In this document: positions 8,028 through 15,383 of the stretch, piece after piece
Layout of the letters: each line of letters starts with the position of its first letter
Position numbering within the stretch: the first letter of the stretch is position 1
DNA from: Candidatus Omnitrophota bacterium
GTDB taxonomy: Bacteria; Hinthialibacterota; Hinthialibacteria; Hinthialibacterales; JAKPRU01
Reading direction: 5' to 3'
DNA length: 64,000 bases
NCBI GenBank assembly: GCA_029570205.1
Contig: JAKQSI010000032.1
Span: 1-64,000 of the forward strand
Translations under genes and position numbers: made by a program
The notes under the pieces: generated by a model
The model's input: only the letters and a program-made list of their open reading frames with translations
What the model was told of the DNA's origin: nothing
Database searches by the model: none

Positions 8028-9436
8028 CAATGTATCCACCACAAGTCCACGCCGACATTGGAAGGTACTCCCTCACGATACACGATAGACCTTTCCCCCT
8101 CGACGCTCCAATCCAGCCAAAGAACAAACATCCCATTTGTCTGCGGATTTACCGCGATTGCCGGAGTCCGAGCATCCGACTCCACGCGGCTGAGCGGTAC
8201 CTGGGATTCTATCGATAGATCGCCCGGACGGAGAACTGTGTACATCACCCGGTATGCTCCGCCGATGTCCTCCTGCCAGACAATATGCGCCCGGCCGGTT
8301 GAATCGAAGGCAAGATTCGGCTGTGTAGCATCTGCACGGCCTTGACTGACGCGAACCGGGCCGGACCAATTCCCGTCGAATGGTCGATATTGGAAATAAA
8401 TCTGTTTCTGTGTGTCCGCTCGTTTTGAATAGACCAGGCCCAGATTCCCCTGTCGGTCTGCAGCCAGACGGTGCGGATCGAGGAACGAGCCTCCATCTTC
8501 CGCCACCTGCTCCGAAGGCCCCGCTATTCCATCCGCTGAGACCGTGCATCCCCGCAACTCGAAACTCCCCTGCCATCCTTCGACAAATCCCCAGAGAAGG
8601 TAGACATCACCGCTCGGAAGACCGGCCGGAGAGGGCATCCAGTTTGCGGTGTAGGTCGAACCGGACTCAATGGAGGTGATTCGAAACGGTTCAATCCCGA
8701 CTTGCGGGGGAAATTCGCCGGAAAGGGCGCTGGAACGGAGATAGACATCCGCCGCGTTGCCGTCCAGGGTAAAATCATACCAGGCGATATGGACCCGACC
8801 GTCCGGCCCGACTGCCAACTGGGGGGTATACCCGTTGTCAGCCAGGTTCCCCGCTCGCGTATCGGTAATCCGAATATCCGAAACGGAGAATGCGCCATTC
8901 GCCGGTTTACAGTCATAATAGATCTCCGTGTTATCCATCCAATGCCCGGCAAGTGTGGTGTGTCGGTAATCGTGCCAGACCACATGCACAGTGTCCTCGG
9001 AATCTACGGCCAGGCAGGGATGCCTGCCGCCGCCGATGTCAGCATTGTCCACACGGACCGGGGGAGAGACGTCCCCGCCGGGATCGACCATGCAATACCA
9101 GACTTGGTTCTGAGGTGGAGACCCGGTTTGATCGCGAACCCCGTACACCAGGTGAAGCCGCCCCATGGAATCGACTGCTGCGGTTCCATGCGTGTTGACC
9201 GGGAATTCAATCGAAGCCTCATCGCGCAGGATTGTGATTTCCTGGCCGAAATCGACAGCCCAAGCGGGGGAAACAAGCAGGGGAATGAGGACGACTAGCC
9301 AATTGCGGATTGCGGATTGGGGATTGCGGATTGGGGATTGCGGATTACGACCATCCGCCGCAGGGGCGGGTCTGTGACCCGCCCTTGCGTGATCTGCGTC
9401 AAGAGCCACCAACAGGTTGATCGATAGAAAATTCAT
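8027..9436 (-). CDS. secreted seven-bladed beta-propeller, possible corrinoid-capture protein (BtuG-like role)
   Basis: 469 residues. Seven repeated blade motifs of the type 'hydrophobic-D-x-x-G-x-hydrophobic-H-hydrophobic-W/Y' occur near residues 88-99, 143-154, 208-220, 271-282, 324-336, 376-387 and 426-441 (for example GRLHLVYG, TVHVVWHD, GRVHIAWYD, GRAHIVWQE), so a seven-bladed propeller is likely. It lies between a transcobalamin-like protein and a BtuF-like protein under a cobalamin riboswitch. BtuG of Bacteroides, a surface B12-binding propeller, is a functional parallel; homology is not shown. The signal peptide appears interrupted: MNFLSIN is separated from WLVVLIPLLVSPAWA by 38 residues encoded by repeat DNA. 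Confidence 0.75.
   Translation of the reverse strand: MNFLSINLLVALDADHARAGHRPAPAADGRNPQSPIRNPQSAIRNWLVVLIPLLVSPAWAVDFGQEITILRDEASIEFPVNTHGTAAVDSMGRLHLVYGVRDQTGSPPQNQVWYCMVDPGGDVSPPVRVDNADIGGGRHPCLAVDSEDTVHVVWHDYRHTTLAGHWMDNTEIYYDCKPANGAFSVSDIRITDTRAGNLADNGYTPQLAVGPDGRVHIAWYDFTLDGNAADVYLRSSALSGEFPPQVGIEPFRITSIESGSTYTANWMPSPAGLPSGDVYLLWGFVEGWQGSFELRGCTVSADGIAGPSEQVAEDGGSFLDPHRLAADRQGNLGLVYSKRADTQKQIYFQYRPFDGNWSGPVRVSQGRADATQPNLAFDSTGRAHIVWQEDIGGAYRVMYTVLRPGDLSIESQVPLSRVESDARTPAIAVNPQTNGMFVLWLDWSVEGERSIVYREGVPSNVGVDLWWIH
9299..9416. repeat. repeat inserted in the 5' end of the propeller gene
   Basis: Two parts are visible. At 9299-9348, units of ATTGCGGATTG/ATTGGGG recur in tandem, translated on the minus strand as NPQSAIRN-type repeats. 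At 9360-9390 there is a palindrome, GGGCGGGTC and its complement around TGTGAC. Together they encode 38 in-frame residues splitting what would otherwise be a normal signal peptide. The length is divisible by three, so the reading frame survives. Confidence 0.7.
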
Positions 9437-9448
9437 CTTCGGTCCCCT

Positions 9449-10300
9449 TTACCGGATGTATGCGTTGAAGAATGAGACGTCCGATGTCGGCTGAAAGATT
9501 TCCGCGCGGGAAATCGGGGGCTGAGTCACACCATAAATGCCAAAGAAGTATCCGTGAACGTCCTGGTCACGTGCGATAGAATCCGGACCGATATATATGG
9601 ACCATTCAAAGAAGTCTTCCGAATTGAGGATACTGAACTGCCAGAACGGCTCATCCCAATCGCCGAAACAAGTTTCAGCGGGATACCCTTCGCCGTCAAT
9701 GGCGCAAAAGGCAATTCCCCACCCGAAATCCCGCCAGACTACATCCACACCAGTGCGGAATAGCAGCTGTATTCCGGTTATGGTTTCACCATGAAATGGA
9801 ACGACCCGGACAACCCGTTGCCCATCGCTGTGGTCGATTACCACGGCGGCTTGGCTGACAACCTCGCACACATCGGCAAAGGTTCGGTCGGGCGGGAGAG
9901 TTCCTGAGGATGGTGGTCCATAGACAAATCCGAAGACATCCCCATGAACGGCGATCACCGCAGAAATCGGCGTGTCCAGGAGTTCCCAGCCGTCGTCGAT
10001 CCGGCGGTACAGGTTCCAGGTCGGCCCGTCCGGATCGCCGGGGCACAGGGTTGGATTCGTTTGTCCATCATTGTGCAGGTAACAGATAAAAGTACCTTGC
10101 TCGGTTTCCGACAAGACTTTGGGAAATCCCGACCGTTGCAGGATTTCCGTCAAAGGCAGGCTTTCTTCCTCGAATTCGACACAGCGCGTGATTATTTCGC
10201 CGGTTGAGTTCCGGATTACGAGTCCGGCCATGTTGATTGCCCAGGCCGGTCCGACAATGATTGTGAAGAACAGGAATAGAAATGAGGTACACCGCTTCAT
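9449..10300 (-). CDS. secreted protein with two tandem DUF4430/transcobalamin-like repeats
   Basis: 283 residues from the ATG at 10300, with a clear signal peptide ending near GPAWA. Two internal repeats, about residues 25-136 and 150-262, align over their whole length. Shared positions include a Cys, then DG, a second Cys, GD, a Trp, VHG, a Phe/Gly-rich strand, and a closing Pro-Pro. The order 'early leader strand, helix, Cys pair, Trp, acidic/His-Gly turn' resembles DUF4430, which includes the C-terminal cobalamin-contacting domain of transcobalamins. This is a judgement from pattern, not a search. It is the first gene after a cobalamin riboswitch and terminator, and is followed 12 bases later by the propeller gene. 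Probable role: binding corrinoid outside the cytoplasm. Confidence 0.65.
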   Translation of the reverse strand: MKRCTSFLFLFFTIIVGPAWAINMAGLVIRNSTGEIITRCVEFEEESLPLTEILQRSGFPKVLSETEQGTFICYLHNDGQTNPTLCPGDPDGPTWNLYRRIDDGWELLDTPISAVIAVHGDVFGFVYGPPSSGTLPPDRTFADVCEVVSQAAVVIDHSDGQRVVRVVPFHGETITGIQLLFRTGVDVVWRDFGWGIAFCAIDGEGYPAETCFGDWDEPFWQFSILNSEDFFEWSIYIGPDSIARDQDVHGYFFGIYGVTQPPISRAEIFQPTSDVSFFNAYIR

Positions 10301-10378
10301 CTTTCCGAAACGCTCCTCTCGGTAAGTTTGTGGGGAACGTGGAGGGACAGACCGGCGAGATTGGTTTGCAAGGGCAAC

Positions 10379-10408
10379 AAAAAACCCCGGTGACCTCTGT
10401 AGCCGGGG
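10379..10408 (-). terminator. riboswitch-linked intrinsic terminator
   Basis: On the minus strand, CCCCGG (10408-10403) pairs with CCGGGG (10390-10385) across a 12-base loop and is followed directly by six T. It lies between the cobalamin aptamer and the first gene of the operon. That is where an expression platform that stops transcription when B12 is bound would be. Confidence 0.85.
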
Positions 10409-10472
10409 CATCCGATGGGTACTTTTCCATCCGGTATGCCACACTCTCAGTCCCCGAAGAGGTGACATCGTT

Positions 10473-10640
10473 CCGAGGGGCAGGTTTCCTGGCTTCCGGG
10501 CCTGGACCTAATTCCTCGCCTTCTCATCCGAATCGGACAATGGCGCGTGAGGTTTCGTTCCCGGTTACAGTGGCGGGACCGCACCGGCTTCTCACCGGCT
10601 TCCCTTTTATTTGCCTCGCGGCAAACACCACTCGAAATAT
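10473..10640 (-). promoter_or_regulatory. cobalamin (B12) riboswitch aptamer
   Basis: The minus strand carries the hallmark elements in the right order: AAGCCGGTGAGAAGCCGG, then GCGGTCCCGCCACTGTAA, a variable arm, GAGAAGGCGAGG, and the B12 box GAAGCCAGGAAACCTGCC. It lies 170 bases upstream of the secreted DUF4430-like gene, with the terminator in between. By established behaviour of this class it should repress the operon when cobalamin is plentiful. The 5' boundary is approximate. Confidence 0.93.
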
Positions 10641-10726
10641 GTCGAAGTGGGATAGTACCGCACACATGGTGGAAAGCAAGGGAAGGGGGAAATCCGGAAA
10701 TTCCAAATCCACCATCCGCCATTCCT

Positions 10727-12547
10727 TTATCCCGTAATCTCTTCCATCTGCCTCATCCCCGCGCGTGCCGGATACACAGTCGCCGCTACCTGAAGCAGCA
10801 GGAAAAACGTCAACAAGAATGTGGAGTTTACATCGAGAACATCCCACACCCCGGTCACCGGGAGGCGCTGAACAAGCCAGTCCTCCGCCGATCCCGGCAG
10901 CGCCATCCGCACCCATGAGCAGCCGAATCCCGCCGCGATAATCAGCACGCCTTCCCAGCCGTGCCCGTCCAGGAATGAGGCCCCTTCCATCGGCAGGATA
11001 TTCATCATCAACCGAGCCAGAATCGCCGCGCTGAACGCCAGGTACGACAGGGTCAGCGTCATTGACACCAGCGCCCCCGCGCTGGAGGAAACATCCGCCG
11101 CGCCCGCCGCATCAAAACGCGGATACACCGCACCCAGCCCCACTGTGCAACTCGTAAACCCCAGCGAAAGAATCGCCACAATCACCATCGCAATCCCGGA
11201 AAACGGCTGGCCCAGGTGAAGTACCCGGTTCAAAATCACCGTCATGATCTCCCCAATCGCCAGAATCCACAGAAAATGACAGGCGTACTTCCCCAGAAAA
11301 TACCGCGAAATCCCCACCGGACTCTTGCGCACCGCCCAGAAGGCTGTCCCCTCCAGGCTCATGGCGGGAAAGGCATACCGCAGCGCCAGGGTCGCCTGCA
11401 CAAATCCCAAAAGAAGAATGTTGAAAAATGAAATGATCGACCGGAGCCGGTACGCCTGGTCCGGAAACGAAATGTCCCGCACTTGCACCACGTATAAGGC
11501 CACCAGGGCCATCAGAAGCAGAAACTGCCCCCACTGGCTGAAATCACGCCGAAAAATAAACCATTCTTTAATGAGCAACGAGCGGAACCAGTGCGGCAGC
11601 ACGGTAAACGGAAATCTCAATCCAAACCGCTGGATATAGGACCGTCCACGTTTCACCGATCCGCGTTCCATGCAGGAAAGCCAGGCCGACCGGTACGTCC
11701 GGTCTCCCAGGAACCACAGGAACGTCAGCAGAAGCCAGGCGGTGGAAACCAGCAGAAGGATCGGAAGAATCACATCCGGTTCCCGCCCCTCAATTGCAGA
11801 CTCCACCAGATCCGACATCCAATAGCTCGGAAGATACAGGTTGGAGGAAATCCGCAGATTTGCCAGCGCCTCTCCCAGGTGTTCCTGAAGAGATTCCGCT
11901 GTCCTGGCCTCGGAAATCCATGCTGCTGCGATCCGCCCCCACCAGATAAAGAGTATCGCTCCCCCCAGGGCAAACACCGCGAAAAACCGCTCGCGTCTTC
12001 TTCGCCCCACAACCTGCCAGGCCAGCAGCAACATCGCCAGCATCCCCAACCCGGTCGCAATCAACAGGTACGGAATCACTCCCACAACCGCCAGCGGATA
12101 AAACGACCAGGGCGCCTGACGGCCTCGCCCGTAAGCAAACAGAATCGTCAGCACAAAAATGGCCGCCATCCAGCACCCCTTAATCAACCCCTCGGCCGCC
12201 TGCGGCCCGAACACCTGCCCCGATGACAACGGCGAGTGGTGCAGCAAAGTCAACTCCCGCGATTGGAACAGGTGAGAGTATGTGTTCACCAACTGGGTCA
12301 GCACAATCATCACAAACAGTGTCATCAGGCCGAACGCAAAGGACCGCTTCACAATCAACGGCCCCACAATATCAATCGCCATCAGGTTGACACACAACTG
12401 CTTGATCCCCACAAAACAAATCACCGCAAAAATCCCCAACAACGCCAGAAAACTCACCGCTCGGATAAACGAATCCAGGTTGAAGCGCCTTAAAGTCCGC
12501 CGCGCCAACAACCACTTTATCCTCAACACCCGATTTTCAAGCATCAT
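10727..12547 (-). CDS. ABC-2 type transporter permease-like membrane protein
   Basis: 606 residues with about 12 hydrophobic segments in two blocks (near 28-120, 130-215 and 255-275, then 355-600). Between them is a cytoplasmic stretch rich in Arg. The N-terminal half has SRELTLLHHSPLSSGQVF, typical of large putative ABC exporter subunits that work with a separate ATPase. No ATPase gene is adjacent, so its substrate is unknown. The stop lies about 90 bases upstream of the cobalamin aptamer in the same direction; I see no evidence that it belongs to the B12 unit. The start is the ATG at 12547; an ATG two codons in would also fit. Confidence 0.75.
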   Translation of the reverse strand: MMLENRVLRIKWLLARRTLRRFNLDSFIRAVSFLALLGIFAVICFVGIKQLCVNLMAIDIVGPLIVKRSFAFGLMTLFVMIVLTQLVNTYSHLFQSRELTLLHHSPLSSGQVFGPQAAEGLIKGCWMAAIFVLTILFAYGRGRQAPWSFYPLAVVGVIPYLLIATGLGMLAMLLLAWQVVGRRRRERFFAVFALGGAILFIWWGRIAAAWISEARTAESLQEHLGEALANLRISSNLYLPSYWMSDLVESAIEGREPDVILPILLLVSTAWLLLTFLWFLGDRTYRSAWLSCMERGSVKRGRSYIQRFGLRFPFTVLPHWFRSLLIKEWFIFRRDFSQWGQFLLLMALVALYVVQVRDISFPDQAYRLRSIISFFNILLLGFVQATLALRYAFPAMSLEGTAFWAVRKSPVGISRYFLGKYACHFLWILAIGEIMTVILNRVLHLGQPFSGIAMVIVAILSLGFTSCTVGLGAVYPRFDAAGAADVSSSAGALVSMTLTLSYLAFSAAILARLMMNILPMEGASFLDGHGWEGVLIIAAGFGCSWVRMALPGSAEDWLVQRLPVTGVWDVLDVNSTFLLTFFLLLQVAATVYPARAGMRQMEEITG

Positions 12548-12627
12548 TCAATCCCTCAGCGTCCATGTCCCTTCCGTCCCTACTATCCTCTCCATCCTAT
12601 CTTTTTCTTCAATTCGTAATTCATAAT

Positions 12628-13044
12628 TCATTCTTTCCTCTTCTTCCTCCTCCACCGCCCCTTCACGTAGTTCCGAAACTTTTCAAAGTCCTCAAACTCC
12701 CTGTACGCTTTGGGAACCCCTTCGCTCACCGTCCGATAATCGCAATTCTCCGTCTCGTATTGACGGCAGGCTTCCGGGCGATGCTCGTATATCCCGCACG
12801 TGGAATCTTTCCGAAGATACCGGCAGCGCGCGTTCATTCGCACCATCCAGCATTTTTTCTCCACCAGGATCCCCACACCTTCGTGAATCATATACCACCG
12901 GATATTGTCGAGGTCCTCATCGTCCTTCGGCTCTTCAATCTCCACCGTGATATATTTGCAACACAAGGCTTTGCATTTCGAGCATAGTGTTTCCTTCCAT
13001 CCGGCGCTCCCGCTTCCACTCGTCTTCCCCGGCAACTTCTTCAT
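12628..13044 (-). CDS. YkgJ-family cysteine cluster protein
   Basis: 138 residues from the ATG at 13044, which follows an AAAGGA ribosome-binding site. The N-terminal motif CSKCKALCC (Cys 21, 24, 28, 29) is followed by further cysteines and CGIYEHRPEACRQY, the pattern of the YkgJ / UPF0153 group thought to bind zinc or an iron-sulfur cluster. The C-terminus is strongly basic (RWRRKKRKE). Function in this family is not firmly established. It precedes the ABC-2 permease by about 80 bases on the same strand and may be co-transcribed with it. Confidence 0.85.
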   Translation of the reverse strand: MKKLPGKTSGSGSAGWKETLCSKCKALCCKYITVEIEEPKDDEDLDNIRWYMIHEGVGILVEKKCWMVRMNARCRYLRKDSTCGIYEHRPEACRQYETENCDYRTVSEGVPKAYREFEDFEKFRNYVKGRWRRKKRKE

Positions 13045-13192
13045 TCCTTTCCTTTCTGTCTCTCCTCCGCCATGGAAAAGTGACATCGCATTCTGCGGGT
13101 TGCACGGACGGGATGCAAGGGACGAGAATCAGCTTCCGTCTTCCTCGCCGAGAAGTCTTACAAAATCCTCCAAAAAAACAGGCGAAATCCGG

Positions 13193-13221
13193 TTGACAAC
13201 GGTCTACAGGCAATCTATAAT
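13193..13221 (+). promoter_or_regulatory. sigma-70 consensus promoter
   Basis: TTGACA at 13193-13198 and TATAAT at 13216-13221, a perfect consensus pair with a 17-base spacer. It would give a transcript starting near 13228 with a 5' leader of about 245 bases before the gene at 13475. The leader holds an unused AAGGAGGTG near 13319, and I recognise no structure in it. Confidence 0.85.
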
Positions 13222-13474
13222 ACTGTTATTCAATACCACATTTGAGATTTTGGTTCAACAGGCGCTTGATTTGTAAGAACTTGCACTGTGGTGCGCGTCG
13301 ATAGAGACATGGGGAAGAAAGGAGGTGTTTTCAACTCTCTGGAAATTCGATAAAGACCGACTTAATTCCCTTATTATGGGAATCAAACGAGGCTTTCCAA
13401 CAGCATTTAACAGAAGGTCGAAGAAGTCTCTTTGAAGTCTCTTTGTGAGACGATAGAGAACAGGAGAAACAAAT

Positions 13475-14944
13475 ATGAGACACCTCGGAATTCTCGTTTT
13501 GTCGGTGGTATTACTCACCGGATTGGCGACTCAATCCTTCGCACAGGTAATGGAAACCCCGGAAGAAGCCGGCATTACCCCCATCACAGGCGATATTCCG
13601 CTGCTCCGTGGCTATGGCGGTTCACACCATTTCGCGGCAGCCTGGCTCGCCATGCTTGGCGATGGAACTCCCCTCGTAGTCATGCCGAACCCAACCCTGG
13701 AAGAACAGCTGCAACACGTCGCAATCCTGAATGTGTTGGACCGTAAGGGCAACGTGGTCGCAGAACGCGCCGGATTCCAGGACGACAACGGCGTTCCCAT
13801 TATGGCCTACTTGGGCGGGGATCCGCGTGGTGTAGCCATTGACGCTCGCGGGAATCAATATGCCGTCGTCATGACAGCACAACCTTACCCCCCTGTCTAC
13901 ACAGGGGGCGGTGTGATCTCCGCTTTTGCCGGCGTAGGCACCGGCGGTGGCGACTCCGGCGTTCCCATCATCCAGGTCTTCAATGCCGATGGAACCAAGT
14001 CCTCCAATATCGTCAACATTATGGGAAAAGGTACTCTTTTTTCCGACAGCGGACAGGTTCAGGGACGTGCCTGCGTCTTCTTGAGCAATGGCAATGTCGC
14101 ATTGAACTTCTGGGATAAGAAAACTCCCACCGGCGGTGTGACCGGTGATCGTTGGCCGGGATATGAGGGAACCGGGCAGGTCGTCGGAGTCTCCGTGATT
14201 TCTCCCAACGGCAGCATTGTGGTTCCCCCGACACCGATCAGCACCCCTGTTGCGGGGGCCAATGCCCAAACCATGCGCGGCGTGGCGGCTGGCGAAGGTT
14301 GGTTCTGCTGCCGATTTCAGGATGCGGACGGGGTTGTGAAATACTCTATCTTCAATAACGCCGGTTCGAGAGTCCGCGATATCATCCCGGCGGACGTGAT
14401 CGACGCCGCGATGGAAGGCGGGTTGGGTACAGCCATCGCCGGTGGACGGGGTGACAGCGAGCTGATCTACGGGCAAGGTGAATTCTTATATGCAATCGGT
14501 AAAGCCAATGGGGCCACTTTTGTGATGAAATTCAACGCCTTGGCCGGAACCCTGGTCAAAATCACGGAGGCCTCGCCTGCTGGAAACCAGGGCGAGCGCA
14601 TGGACATCTGCGCCGATGCCAACGGAAATGTTTTCGCCATGTGGGGCGATGTTTCCGGCGGCGGGCTGGTTGCCCTCGGACGGCTCTTCGATGCCAATCT
14701 CGATCCTGTAACTCCGGAGTTCTCTGTCTTTGAGCATCAGGTCCTTTCCGGCAACACCGACACCTGGAAAGATGTCAGCTGCCGTATGGACACCGGGATT
14801 ATTGTCGCCTCTTGCCACACAACCGGTCTGCCGGACAACGAAGCGACACCCGGTCTCGGCAATCTCCCGCTCGAACACTGCGTGCGAATCCTGGCCAACC
14901 CGCTTGGTCCTTCTGCAGTGCAAGGCAACTGGGAACTGTACTGA
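13475..14944 (+). CDS. secreted protein of unknown function with W-x-L-Y end
   Basis: 489 residues. The signal peptide is LGILVLSVVLLTGLATQSFA followed by Q. The mature part alternates Gly/Asp turns with hydrophobic strands (GVAIDARGNQYAVV, GRACVFLSNGNVALNFW, MDICADANGNVFAMWGD), suggesting beta-propeller-like blades. It ends in GNWELY, and two other secreted proteins in this window end in WSLY or WSIY. It has its own consensus promoter, an AGGAG ribosome-binding site and a strong terminator, so it is a monocistronic and probably well expressed gene. I do not recognise a family. Confidence 0.8.
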   Translation: MRHLGILVLSVVLLTGLATQSFAQVMETPEEAGITPITGDIPLLRGYGGSHHFAAAWLAMLGDGTPLVVMPNPTLEEQLQHVAILNVLDRKGNVVAERAGFQDDNGVPIMAYLGGDPRGVAIDARGNQYAVVMTAQPYPPVYTGGGVISAFAGVGTGGGDSGVPIIQVFNADGTKSSNIVNIMGKGTLFSDSGQVQGRACVFLSNGNVALNFWDKKTPTGGVTGDRWPGYEGTGQVVGVSVISPNGSIVVPPTPISTPVAGANAQTMRGVAAGEGWFCCRFQDADGVVKYSIFNNAGSRVRDIIPADVIDAAMEGGLGTAIAGGRGDSELIYGQGEFLYAIGKANGATFVMKFNALAGTLVKITEASPAGNQGERMDICADANGNVFAMWGDVSGGGLVALGRLFDANLDPVTPEFSVFEHQVLSGNTDTWKDVSCRMDTGIIVASCHTTGLPDNEATPGLGNLPLEHCVRILANPLGPSAVQGNWELY

Positions 14945-15002
14945 GCAACACCGCTCTGCAGCGCTGAATAACACGGCGCAGTTTCGCTTTTCGTAATCCC
15001 CG

Positions 15003-15037
15003 GGGGAGGATGCCCACCCGGCATCCTCCCCTTTTTT
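15003..15037 (+). terminator. intrinsic terminator after the secreted protein gene
   Basis: The 11-base arm GGGGAGGATGC (15003-15013) pairs with GCATCCTCCCC (15021-15031) around a short loop and is followed by six T. Confidence 0.92.
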
Positions 15038-15192
15038 CTTCTCTTCCTTCTTTCCCTCTTCTTTTTCGTGTCTTCTTCGTACTTTCATGATTCTCTCTAC
15101 CGCGTCTCTTTCTCTAAATCTAATTCTCCCCGGCGATTCCCCAAGTCGCGTATTTTTGCAGATAATAACCCCTGAAATCGAACGATATGGGA

Positions 15193-15222
15193 TTGACATG
15201 TCAACGGTACTTTCTCTAAAAT
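15193..15222 (+). promoter_or_regulatory. probable sigma-70 promoter
   Basis: TTGACA at 15193-15198 and TAAAAT at 15217-15222 with an 18-base spacer. It is upstream of the short leader ORF and the secreted protein at 15384. Confidence 0.6.
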
Positions 15223-15286
15223 CGCCTGCGCCGTGGATTGTCACTCCCGCCCGGATCCGACAGGATTGAAGGAGGGAACTTTATCA

Positions 15287-15370
15287 ATGGCAATACCGGC
15301 ATATAGAAAGAACGCATATTTGTCACACGGAAAACAACCGTTCCAAGCAACGGTAAAGATTCAATCATGA
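15287..15370 (+). CDS. possible 27-codon leader peptide
   Basis: The ATG follows a very strong AAGGAGGGA ribosome-binding site, better than that of the long gene behind it. The 27-residue product is basic (MAIPAYRKN...KIQS). Its stop overlaps another ATG (ATGA at 15367). The main gene starts 14 bases later. It could be a translated leader that helps initiation downstream, or chance. No attenuator-like hairpin is visible. Confidence 0.35.
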   Translation: MAIPAYRKNAYLSHGKQPFQATVKIQS

Positions 15371-15383
15371 AAGGTTATCCGCT

